Below are positions 32,501 to 45,500 of a stretch of 64,000 nt of DNA, in pieces. The position numbers were made by a program, and so were the translations under genes. Location of the stretch: contig NC_135003.1 in NCBI RefSeq assembly GCF_051020985.1, forward strand, positions 10,595,501 to 10,659,500. The letters are read 5' to 3'. Under the pieces are notes generated by a model. The model did not search any database. It saw nothing but the letters and a program-made list of their open reading frames with translations, and was not told the DNA's origin. This stretch comes from Nomia melanderi (Eukaryota > Arthropoda > Insecta > Hymenoptera > Halictidae). Numbering within the stretch: the first letter of the stretch is position 1; every line of letters starts with the position of its first letter.

Positions 32501-35500
32501 CCTTAGTATATCGTTTAAATTAATGTTTGTGTATACCCAGTTCTCAACTTCAGCAGGTACTTGAAGCGAAACAAGATTTCTATTTGACTTTGCACTGTAT
32601 TCTGTGTGATGTATGCCGTATTACTAATGTTTATAGAACGGGTACACGGTGGCGATCGAGGTACGTGCGCCTGCGCGCGCGCGTTCAGTTGCTGGTTACA
32701 ACCGCCTGTAAATACGATGGCAACGCAATGTTTTAATATCGTCGGTTTACATTTAAAGTGTGGATGCACTTTAATATAACACGCGCAAGTACCGAACGTT
32801 ACGCAGCAACGATGAAACGGAATTCCATTCGAGGTTGTATTTCAGTTCAGTTATATCGTCGAAACGTGAATTATTTCATTTATAACATGCAAAGAAATAC
32901 AATAAATGATGATAAAGTAGATGATAAAATCACCTTTTTAAGGTTTAATTTTAATCTTTTATTTGCAAGATTAGTACAAAAGATAAAGAGCTCTCTCCAT
33001 GATTTTCGAACTCTTAAGCGTAAACGGAGTATTACACGCGAGAGTGTTGCCGTTGGGCGGTGTTCAATTCAATTAAACCTGAAATGAAATTTTTATGAAA
33101 AAAAAGGGAGGAAAAAAATCGTGTCGATCAACGGTAACGCGTTATGAACTATCGACGAGCAACGAATGAAATTTCATTCCCCTCTTCCGCACTTTCGTCT
33201 GGCATCGGCGCAACGCCGCGCGCGAATTTTTCGCCGTAGATTACTCGTGACAGGCTAACGAGGTTAACAGTACAATTCATCGGCCGACGACAAAGCGACA
33301 AAATGCGCGCAAGAAACGAGAACGAAGAGCGGGGAAGACACGATATTTTCTGCCCGGCGATGTCTCCCAATTAGTCGAGTCGGCGGACATTCCAAATATG
33401 GACATTTTCAGTTTCAATCTCGAAAATTGTCGTCTGCGACACCAATCGCAGTGGCGGGAAGAATCGATCGTTTCAATAACTTCTCGTTATACTATCGCGT
33501 AATCGCTAGAAAGGTCGACAGGTTTCGACGCTCGCGACTGTATTTATGATTCTCCAAAAAGGGCAAAAGCTTCGATGCGTCGCACCGGTCTGTATAGATC
33601 ATAGAATGGGCACCAAAGCCCTGACACTTCAATTTTTTAACTCGTTCGTTTACCTACGTCTACCGTTAAAAACATACAAACATTATACACCTATTTCTCA
33701 CATGTTACCATATCATTATCCTTATATCAACGTCCGTGTCTCGCAAAGAAACATTGTAATCAACATCGAAACGATACCGAACATCCTCGGCACGACAGAG
33801 TGTCTAAAAAAAACATTGTTTGCCAGTGGCTCCAGCGACGACCACGTTTCACTCGTCACAAATTGAATTTCATCTTACATACGTCGACGACAAACGACAG
33901 ATTGGAATGGCACGAGAAGAGCATCGCGAGTATTTCCGGCGCACGCTCCACAAACAGGAGAAGCGCATGTTCGGGCTTACAGTGCGCGCGTCAAACAACG
34001 ATAATTGAACGGTCCGAGTTTGCGTTATGTTTCGGTACGAAAGGGTTGCGACGCCGCGCGGGCGTCGATGCGACTGATCAATACCGAAATATTAATCGGA
34101 TCGGTAGGATCCCGGGTCTGCACAAATAAGAGGTCCGCGGAGCCGCGCGCTCGCGTAGTCGTGAGTCCGGTTATTTGCACAGCAAACGGTGCCCTTGCAA
34201 CGACATTAACGTTTGAGATTGCTGTTTTGACAGGTACTTTGTGCGTTGTCGAGAGATATCGAATATTCATAGTATCGATCGCGAAGAGGGCGTGCAGGCT
34301 CCCTCCTCTGCAGCTCCGCGCCCCCAAATTGTACTTCCAATCGCGGCGTCTGAGCCTCGAAATTCCTTTTCTCTTTCGACCCCTTCGCTACCCCCGTACC
34401 AGGGGGAAGCCAGGGCCGATCGTTCCCTTTCTTTTTTCATCGTTGCGCCACCGCGTCCCGACTCGCTCCTCTCTTCCTCCCGGGCAAATCCACAGGGACT
34501 CCGTGGGATTTGAGCTTTACGGATTTGCGGCGTGCCATGTCGAAGTGGAATACGTCTCGTGAGGTACGGCGTAGTAGTCGAACTCCGTGGCGGATCAGAC
34601 GGCGGATCCGTTGCCTCGCCCTTTTCCCTGCAATCTTCGCGCGCCGCTTTCACGTGGAACCGTTTCGAATTCCCTTTGATCAAGGCAACATTTGTCTCGC
34701 TATCGCATAGATTCCCAGAGCGTTTCCGTTCGTTCTGCTCTTCGCTTCCTTCTCAATCGTTCACCTCTTTTTTCCCCCCCTTTTCACCGTCCCTTTCCGT
34801 GTCGTATCGGTTTCCTTCTCCCTCTGGCCCCCTCGGTTCGTTCCGGCCGCGCCGGTAAACGGGCCGGGAAGTTTTCCTTTACCGGGAAAACACTTCGGAT
34901 CAGGATTGCCAGGACGGGAGGCACTAACTTTGAAACGGTTTTTAATTCTCCCGTTCCTCTGTCCCTCCGTCTCGGACCGGCGGCGTTGTTCCGCCTCTCT
35001 CTTTTTTATATTATTTCAAAAGGCGGAACGCGAAGCCTCGTTACCAGGCGAGCGGGACGATTAATTGGACAGAGGGCCCGGAGAAACGAGCGTGACAAAG
35101 GTTAAATATTGGCTGTACGAGATTAATTATCATCCGGCTCGGAATCGATTGCAGGGCTGCTTGGACGAGTTTCAGCGACACGATTAACGGTCCCGCGATA
35201 GATGATTCCGTTCCCCGCCACCTCCTCTCCTACTCTCCGCCGGTTCGGTCGTCGTTCTTTAGTTTCCCGTTCCCATTAAACATCTCGTTCGCAGTCGCCG
35301 TTGTAATTATTGCGGCGCGCGTTAAGCGAAACCATCGCGGTCCAGCGTTTCCGCTTAATGAAACGTTCGCCGATGAAAACGCTGGCACGGTCGCGTAATT
35401 CCGTTTGGCGAGACAACTGTAAAGATCGCGCGTCTGAATCCGAATGACGCGTGCACGCGGCGAAAACGCTGGCAAGGCCACCGGCACGCGGCACGGAATT

Positions 35501-36500
35501 TCCCGGACATATTTTCCGCCGGTTGAATTCATTTGAAACGTAATGCGACCGCTGCAGAGGCCCATAGCGCGCCTCGCGCTTTTTCATCGGCCGCGCAGCA
35601 GCTAGTTTATCCCGTTCCGATCGGAATTCCGCGCCGCGGACCGCGCGATATAAAAATATGCCTGTAATTTTTTTCATTTTCGCGTTCGCGGCCGATCGAA
35701 ATATATTTCTTCCCGACTAATGATCATAATTCGAGTGGAATCCGTTCACCGAATTTAGCGCGCGCATGGTGATTTATTTAGTGGGCAGACGCGCGCGCTT
35801 GAAAAATGCTGCGAATTCTTGGCAAATTTGCTTTCCGAGGATTTTGGCGGCTCGAATTCATCTTGTGATGATTGCATCGTAGTGGTAATAACGATAGCGT
35901 GTTTTGTTCCGTGGATTTCAAAATATCGTTGAGAAATTACTGGGATGGTTGTTGTACAAATACTATCCGTGGAAATCACTGGCAGAACTCGACGTGGTTG
36001 TGAATTCATTAATCCTTCCAATTATTTTTCATTTCGTATGGTTTTAAGCGTGACAGCACGTGAAATGTTTTATGTAACGATTTTGAGCTACGTTTGTGCC
36101 TTAATTAGGCGAAGTTAACCGGTTTCCTTTGCTGCGATGACATAACGTGGATTTGTCCCTTGAAGGAATAAAGTGAATGGGCAAACAATGTTATTCCGTG
36201 TAGATTGCTGGTTGTAATATTTAGTAGTTGGTTGACTTTGTTGGAACTATATTAACCGATATGCAGTTGTAAGGCAAAGCAACTAGAGTTAGATATATTC
36301 GCTTTCCAAATGTGGCGGTTTGAAGTTTGAAGAATCGCTTTACTGCTTGATTTCGTTGTTGTTATATTGTCATTTGAGAAAGAAACGTTCCTTTCTAACA
36401 TTTTCTCACTGCAAGATTTGTGACTTCGTGTGATTTCGTTATCACTGATTACATTCTATGTTTAAATTTAAACGCTTAAATATTTTTTAAACTGAAATAA
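26516..36500. other. Long non-coding stretch, GC-rich from about 30.5 to 35.7 kb
   Basis: No gene can be supported. Many overlapping open frames occur in the GC-rich part (for example 34005-34562 +, 185 codons), but they overlap frames of similar length on both strands and have Arg/Ser/Pro-rich compositions typical of chance frames in GC-rich DNA. CpG is frequent. Pyrimidine-rich runs occur at 34350-34480 and 34720-34840. Confidence 0.5.
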
Positions 36501-39500
36501 GTTGTTCATTTAACAGTTTTTTTTTCTTTTCGCCAACGAGCACGAAACATTCTGATTACTTCCATATTCTGGTCGAGCGAAACAATTTCATTATGTAAAT
36601 ATCGATCGTCGCGGGTCATTAAAAAATTTCGCCCGGCTAACGCGCGTATACGCGTTGTCAACTGAAAACAAAAATGTCCGTTTCGGGTCGGTACTTCCGC
36701 GTACGTTCCCTGGCGCGGCAGATTTCTATTCATTCGAGCAAAACGGTCGAAACTTGCCGGCGTTTATTCGCGTCGCGCTTATTATCGCCTCGCCAAGCAC
36801 GATTAACACGTTCAGCGCTGCGTGGACCATTAATGAAACTCGCTGGACTTTCCTTTGAGCTGTTTCGGTAATTTCCTGTAACAAAAATCGTCATATTTTT
36901 CTTTGGTTACGTGATGTGTGATATAACAGGTTTTCAAGCAGAAAGAGCATCATTTTAGACAAAGAGAAATCAGTCGAAAACATAGCACACTTTTTCATTT
37001 GGCACCTCGTTGCCGAGAAAATCAAATTTGAATATTTGTCCGGTTAACTTGATTAACTACTGGCTAAATACAGATGGTGAAATCGACAGAGAAATATGCC
37101 GCACGCAAAAATATATAAAAAAAAAAATCCTAGCAAAAAATTTATTTTACGTGAAGTCTTGTTTTCGAAAAAATCGAGTTTCAACGTATCCGGTCAACAG
37201 TTAACCAAATGCGAGCGTGCTCCATAACTTTCCAAACTACGTTTTTTTGCAAAACGAGGCCTCAAACGAAAAAAGATTACCGCGCACTTTTGTCCTCGTT
37301 TTTTTCACGTAGGATAATTTTCCATTATATCGCTCGTATCGAGTTGAATCTACTACGTATACGCGTGCTTTACAGATTCTCAATGTTACTGTTCACCGAC
37401 AGCAGACTTCGAATGGAAAAGTTCTGCTCGAAAATGTATGTATTAAGTTATAGCAAATTTGCAACGTTACTTTCCATTCTCGTCAATAATTAATTTCGCG
37501 AGCACAATTCCCATGAACCGCATTTCACAGACATGCGAAACGAACAGAAAGCAGCGGGCTGCACCGTTTGCATAGAAGATCATATGGATTTAGTTCAGGG
37601 TGTTCGAACGCTCGAGAGCATCACTTTTTATCGTCGTCTCGGAACGTAGCCGGCGTGCGGGAGCATTAAACGAAATTTTCTAATTAACTTTGTGCAGCGC
37701 GAAGACACCGACGTTTCTGAAACAGCGAGGAAACCGTCCGGCGAGTCTCTCACCCTCTCCCACCGTTCTTTTTGTTTTTATCGGGGCGCCGCCTGCCAAA
37801 TGCGATTAGCCGCATTTTTATTCTTCGTGCCGGGGCGCGTCAGGCGGTCCCCAGCTTTCTAAACTTCGGGACACTTAAGTGGCTCGAGGAAAATACCGGA
37901 CGAGCGGGGACGCTGCCGCTGTCGGAATATTGTCTCGGTGAAATTATCGCGCGGCCGCGTTGTCGGAAAAAGTTCCGTTTAATTCGGCAACAGGGAGGAA
38001 ATTTCTGTTGTTCTACTCTCGGTGAGCATGCAACTGCCCTGCGTGCTAATTGCGTCGGCCGAGATAGAATCATGCATTACGATTATTATTCATTTACGAG
38101 GTGTCGGAATTTTTGAACAGTCACAGCCCTTCGACTCGTTCGCCGGATTGTTCGGATTAAGTGGTCGACATGACTGGCGGCAGGGCGTTTTTTAAATATT
38201 TAACACGCCAATCAATCGTAGCGTCGTGTCGCGCGATATTAATTTACGATGCACACTGTCGTCTGGCTGTATTCATATTTATTTTAATATCTCTACTTCA
38301 GACATTTAATATTCTACATTTTTTACCGTGTAATATCAGTCGCGTAATTTTTTGAAATGAGAACCGCCACACTTCGAAATGCTGTACTTCTATTAATTTA
38401 GAAGAGGTTCGAGTGAAACATAACCCTTAGTGGTGTAAATAATTTTTATAGCACTCACGATGAAAATTAAAAAATGTTATACGTTATAATATTTCTTACA
38501 TGCTTTTATTGTTCATATTGGGACAAGATTTACACGTGCAGCCAGTAGACTTAAACTCGTTTCTTCTTCAACTTTGTTCATTAAAATATTTCACACCATA
38601 ACTGGTACTGTACTGAAGTCTCTAGAGTGCAAAGGGTTAAAAAGGACGTTTCTCTTTTGTCGCGGAAAGCATCGAACCGATAATTGGACCTAACGCCTCA
38701 ATTAAAAACTGAAATGATCGCGAGTGATCATCGGAGCGTTTGATCAGGGTCACAGAGGGCTCTCCGAGCGATGTCGTCCGGAAACGGCGTTAAGTACGCT
38801 AGACATTTTTCCTCGGCGGATTCGCGCGTGGCGAAGGAGCGCGGTACACGCGTTTCCCTTTAATTAAACGCGGGGACGTTTCGCGGTGGATAATTAAATT
38901 GTCTCGGTACGTCGTCCGATCGGTCACAAAGACACGATCTCGGGCATGAATAATGCAATACGTCCTGCGGGGAGCGGTTTTAATGGAGCAGCTTTTAATT
39001 CGTCTTTTAATAAGAAGGGACTTTCGCGGCCTTTGCGACCGGGAAACCACGTGCGGCCGTTAATGCACCGGTCATTAATGCTACCGGCGTCGTCTTATCC
39101 TCTGATCTTGCATACTCCGAGGACATAATTTATATCCGAGTGCCGGGGACGCGTCTAATGACGTGTAATTGAGTTTCGCGACGGACGCAGCCTGTTTCGT
39201 TAATTCCTCCGCCGGGTCCGGCCGATCTTGCGGGTTTCGCTCTTAACAAGCTCGGCGATTCGTGGAAATACGACACTGCGAGTCCGTTTTCTTATCCGCG
39301 CCCTGCGGCAGCGTTTCGAAAAGAAAACTGTAATGTAAAAAGCATTCGCCGAGAAATAAATTTCATTCTCTACCATCTGAAATGGATGTTTGAACATGTT
39401 AAAACTGTGTGGTTTATAAAAACTGAGACTAATTAATTTAACCCGCGAGGCGAGAGAAAAATATATGAGCAAGATCATTTGATAATTTTAAGTTGTGTTT

Positions 39501-42500
39501 CAAACAGGATACATCTGTTAAGAATTAAAATCGTGTTGTTCGTTTATGTTCGCAAATTGTTAGGTGAAATGGTTAGTCAGTAGTGAACTTAAGATTGCTG
39601 GTTCAATATATATATATACGTATATTAACGTTATTAGCGCAAAATGACGGGAGAAAGTGCCGCGTTGTGATATTAGAGTCTATTATGTGTGTTTTAATAA
39701 ATAAGAATTATCGGGACACGTGCAGCCATGAACGCCACACACGACCATTAAACCTACGGTCGTTAACGCTCCGAGCGGTGCCTTATCGACCAATCTCGCG
39801 TTCTTAATGATAATAATTATGCTGGTCTTGCGCTTATCCTAAATTCTGCGATCAGACCGCTACTCTGCAAATTTCTAATGAAAAAGTGTTTATGCGTCGC
39901 ACGTTTATATTTCAAGCCGCAGTAAAAACAGCGATCGCAATTACGAATGCGGGCAAACGAACAAATGGAATGGCGTAGCCATTACATTATAATATTTACA
40001 ATCAACGTAAACGGATGTTATTAAAATACAAATTTCGAAACGAGTGAACTTCCATTATTTTTCTGTCGAAAGAAATGAAACATGCGGGCGTAAAACAGAA
40101 ACCGTAATTATATACGAAACTATAGAAGCGTTCTCATTCGTCAACGTTAATTTTTACATGACATCAGCTCATCTTTCGCATGAAAATTCTACGTTTCGCT
40201 GCCAAAAGCGCGAATGAAAAAATCATGAAAATTTCTGACGCATTTAACATTTCGCTGCGAATGAAATGGACGAAATAAGAGCGCAACCCTCGGCGACGGA
40301 AACGAATTTTCATTTAACGCTCGCCCCATAATTTTCGGGATAAAAATACGTACTCGCGTAAACATCCGCGCCGTAATCGTGAAACCGAGCACGTTCTTGT
40401 CTGGCGCGAGCGGAAGACGCGCGGGATGTTTGAAGTTAATCGGTCGCCACCCGAAATTTCCGAGCGCGAGCGACGCAACGCGCGTAATTTTTTCAACCCC
40501 CCACAGTGGCTACCTTCATCCGGCGACATGGGAACGTTGCATGACTCGGCACGTCCCTCAAGTCTACCGTGGAACGCTGCATATTTTAAGGAGATGTCTT
40601 CCACGTGAAACGCCATACGACTTGCGTATTTAATTATTTATTAGCCAGGAGTAGTTTTACCTTTGATGTTGCGCCGCGTGCTGAATGCAGCCGCGTATGC
40701 AAGGGAATCCGGGACTTTCGTGAGCCTTATATTTTTGCGGCGGCGCAGGAAGCGCATGTAAATGTACAATAAACATGAGTTAACGGGACTGCGTGACATT
40801 CCCCCCGGCCATAATAGATTCTTATGATCACTTATACATCGGAGCCTGAGCACATTACAACGAGCGGCCCGCATTGAATTACATTTCACTGCCGCCGTTT
40901 TTTCTTTCCCGGGAATCTCCGCCGTTTATGAAACACGGGATAATACGAGAAAAGGGAATTTAGAATTCGAAACGATACAATACACGCGGAAGCAACTGCG
41001 AGGGTTATGGTTTATAAATGATCCGGCCTGTGTACGATCTTCTAAACTCAAACATAAACAACTGATATACGTGTCTTTGCTTAACACCACGTATTACGGC
41101 GGAATGTGTTCTAAACTACGGATGATTATGACAGACAGTCGTAATAGCGTTGAATTTGTGACAATCATCTTATGGCCGCGGTTCGAACTGGCCGTGTTAT
41201 GATTATCCTGAGGTGCCCACTTATTCTTATACCACCCTGCTTCGGTGTGGGTAGATATTTTTCAACTAAAGAGAAGTTTGCCTTCCCTAATTTGCTCCTT
41301 GTCATCCGTAATAGTGTGCCTTGATAGTGTGCCAAGTAACACGTTAACGCCGTACGTGCGATAGGCAACACCGTTCAAAGTTTGAAACTTCCGATTCATT
41401 ATTTAGTAACCGTTTATAAATCCCTCGGAAAATGAAACAATTCGTTACCTACAAATGTGACATACTCTCAAAAAATATACAACAGCTAGATCACGCGGAA
41501 AATATTCATGGGACTTACAGTCGCTTTCTAAATTCGTATGTTCCCTTAAAAGTAACAGTTTTTACGTGTTCCTCGATTCGCTTGCAATGTCTCCGGAGTT
41601 AATGAAATGCTGCAGAATGTATTCAAGGGAAAACGGTATAGCATAAAACGTATCGACTCAATATTGCCTATTTTCCGAAGGACTCGTTCGGAGTATGTAG
41701 ATTCAGATTCAATTATAGATATACGTGTTAAAAAGCGAAGAGAGAAAGGGAAGAAAACCGGAACGGAAATGTCTTCCGTCCGAAATATTTGGCGACTAGC
41801 CAATTTCCAGTCACCGTCGGTTCCAGCGGTGCGTCGGCAATCCGATTGGGACCAATCGCGCGGGTCGGGACCGGTTCTTTTTTTTTCCGTCTCGCGCGTA
41901 GGACGAAGAGTAAATCCAGCGGAATTGCGTCGTCGAATAACGCGAAATATAATGCCGGATAATAGACGACGATGTGTCTCGTCGAGGTCGGATAAAATGT
42001 GACCCTCCGCTACCTTCATCTCTGGGGTTGGTACATTTTGATTTTCCGCCGGGCAGATTTATCTCGCGCTTCGATGTATTCATAAGCCGCGAAGCTCACG
42101 AAATCAGCATTCGAATCAATATTTCGTTCGGCGGCTGGGTTTTATTTCTGCTCCCTCCCTCCCCGACACTGGCCGGTTGCATTCGATACCATCATCCAAG
42201 CAGGTGTTTGTAATTGAAAAATGATTGGTGGCTGCCTTTATTCCGTCACAAAACGGACCCGCAAAGCTGATTTCTCGTCGGCGCGCACGTCGAGTCAGTC
42301 TCCCGTATAAACATCAGCCGATCATAACAATTATTTCAGCCGCGACGTCGAAAGTTATCGAAAAACGGAGGCGCGACCGGTCGCCGATCCCTCGCCGACA
42401 GTGGAATTATTTCCGATTCGTCGCGTGCTTACCGATTGCTTTCAATCAGACGTACACGCCGAGAATGGAAACGAATTTCAACAAAAGACCCGAATTAAAA

Positions 42501-45500
42501 ACCACCGATTTCTAGCGGCCGTTTATCGCGCGGCGTTCGAGATAATAGAATCGAGAATGACGGTCGCAGCGGTCTGCTGTGTCACTTTTTGGTCATTTAT
42601 ATTTTCAAGTGCTTTCCTATCTTTTTCATTTCTACCTTTCTGCTGTGATTAAAATTTTGTAATTACGTTTCACGCTGCAACGCCGGAACAGGGATGAATA
42701 AGCAGAATACGAAATATCATGCATGCGCAGTGTAATTTTAAAAGAGAATGGAACAATTTACCGGCGGTTTGAAAATGGTTCAACAACGCGGTTCCGCGAA
42801 TCAATCCACAACCGACTGATTATTTCGAGCTGAATTTTTTCCTCGAATTACCTGCACATTCTGTTTCCACGCGAATTTACCGTTCCCATAATATAGAATG
42901 ATTCGCGCTTTGAAAAATCACGTGGCAATCGACTCACCGGAAATTCTCAACCTGCCGAGGAAAACATTTTTAATTAATAACTTAAAGCCATATGAAATAA
43001 ACTCCTCGCAGACCGTGTTATTTTAAATTAAACTAACTGAATACTTCAAATTCTCGGTCGATTCGTTGAATGTTTAGAACTTGCTAAATAAAAAAAAAAA
43101 AACATACTCGTACTCGTGCTGACGCATGAAATTATTTCCGCATCGATCGCAATCTGATCCCGGTTAGATGTAGAAAGCCGGAAGGAAAAACAGCGACGCA
43201 AAAAACCGGAAACGAATTTGAATCGTAAAGGGGTTAATTCGACGCTGCAGCGGTGGTGGTTCCCGGTGCCCTTAATTTCCGCGGCAACGTAAAACCGGAG
43301 ATCGCAACGTTATTCCTGTTCCATTAAACAATTCCGCCCTAAATAGAGTAATTCGTCTTGCAATTTCTCAGACGGTAAGTGTGTTTCGCTGGCCCGCGGG
43401 GTGCAGCAATGACGGCCGCCCCTCTGGAAAGCCGTGGGGGCCGTTAGTTCGTTCCCGAACCGGGTCCAAGTAGTCTTGTGAAAGTGAGCGGTAGGAACCG
43501 TTTGTTTCCCGCAATCTGCCGGACGGTAAATTTTCGCTGAATGGCGTCCATGCCACCGGGTAGAACTGCGGGACGAGAATGGCTGCTCTTCGCTGAATAT
43601 ACAGGGTCGACGGAGCCGGAACTGGATGTAAAGGGGTTGAAAGGGGTGGGGGTAGGAAAGAGGTATCTAAACCGTGACTCTCGGAATCTCCCGGGAATCA
43701 GCTGATCTACCCACCCGCCCAGAACGATCGGCCCTTACAGTTCTCAGTCTACACGTATGGCACTACAATCGCTGTAGAACTGCGATCGAATTCCAGCGAT
43801 GCCGATTTCGGGAACATCATTACACGGCCCGCGAGAAACCTGACCTGTTTACCCGTTGCTTCCTTAGCGACTTGGTTGACGTTAATCCTCTTAAGGATAA
43901 TTGACGTTACGCAACGATAATTCACTACCCCACCCCGGACTCGTGCAGCAAGTTGCGAGTTAATTACCGCTCGAGGAGGATCCTGCGTGAAGTACCGGCG
44001 CAAAGTCATCGACGCAGCTCGCGCTCCTCTCTGTGAATACCAGAGGTTTGCGTGCTGTATGAATATTGAAGTGTATGAATTGGTAATCCTGTTTTGTCGG
44101 AACGGAAGAATGGAGGCCAGGATTGAAGGAAAGGCTCTGCTAATAGGTACGAAATTTTATTAGGAAGCATGAACGTAGCGCGAGTTTCCGCGACGACCGT
44201 AAAGAGCAAAGTAGTTCTACGAAAACGTTTAAAGTTCCGGCCGAGCCATGGAGCCGCCTAAATTATTTCGCTTAAAATGCCGCACCTCCGTCAATTTTTC
44301 GAACTTCTACATCAGACTCGCTTTATAATGTTCGTAAGATATCAATCTATAAAAGTTCGCCGGAGAACGTTGGTTTTTTAAATTTTTAAGCGGCGTCGCC
44401 TTTCTAAAGTTTCACCACGGTCGATGGACGTTCGAGTTTTCTTGAAAATGTTATAAATTCGTTAACCCTTCGAATTTCCACCTCATATTTATTTTACAAT
44501 ATTTTTGAAACATCAATCTGAAGAAGGTACACCCAAAGGCATCGATTCTTTCAAACTCTCAAGCGCTATGCATTTTTGAACGTCGACGAGATCGATTTAA
44601 CGCATAGAGAATGCTCCTGGCCGCCCGCTAATTGCGTCACTTATAAATCACGATTAAAACGATACAACAGGGGAAAACAGACGAAACGCTAAGGGCGGGC
44701 AAACGAGTTTACCCGAGTTCCGCTGTAAGGTGCAACGGTTTCGTTTATAATTGCATGAAAAACGGTTCGTTGGTTCTTTGAAGTGAAATCGCAACTGCCA
44801 GAATTCGAGCAAAGTAAACGGAAGATCATATTACCCGAAAATTTGCAAGCTCAATATTACCTTTATGGAACGCGGAACCGTTATCGTTGTGTTCCGCCAC
44901 CGTTTTTGCGAAGTTTCCTATTTATTCGCTGTGTTTCGCTCGTTGTTTATCGAAACAACCGGTCGCGTCTCCCGATCGCGGTGCCGATTAAACAAGTATC
45001 GAAGTTTATGCCGGTGCAGCTGCATCTTTGGTCGCCGAGCATTAAGATAACTTGTAGCGACCCCAGTGGATTCTTATTAGACAATCTGTTTCCGAGATAG
45101 GAGGAACGAGTACTTTCTTCGGTGACTTCCGGCGGCTATCGTGCACGAAGAAAGTCGGCCACTCGTCCCGGGACACGAAAGCGCGGGACGCACGGGATAA
45201 CTTGGATCGTTTGAGAAATCAGTGCGAAGGAACTGAGGCAAGTTTACGTATCGTGCAGCTCGAGATTGACATTGTCAACTTTTCAAATGTGTACGAAATG
45301 TGGACGGAACGAACAGTCTTGTTACGATTCATCCGCACGAAATAATCGGAGAGAGGCCTTTCGTGTACCATACTTTGTATATCCATACTTGATGCAGATG
45401 GAATTTGAACATACTAGTTTTATTTCAGGGTATTTTATTTTTGTTGATTTTTATGTGTCTATAGAATGACAGTTATATTATTCTTGCTGATGTCATGGTG

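Noticed and set aside
34005..34562. 185-codon open frame in GC-rich DNA
   Set aside because: It overlaps frames of comparable length on both strands, has an Arg/Pro/Ser/Leu-biased composition, no domain, no splice context, and lies in CpG-rich sequence where stops are rare.
38417..38638. Possible MITE with ends near TAACCCTTAG and TTAACCCTTTGCACTC
   Set aside because: Only about nine terminal bases pair. The rest of the ends differ and no target duplication is clear.
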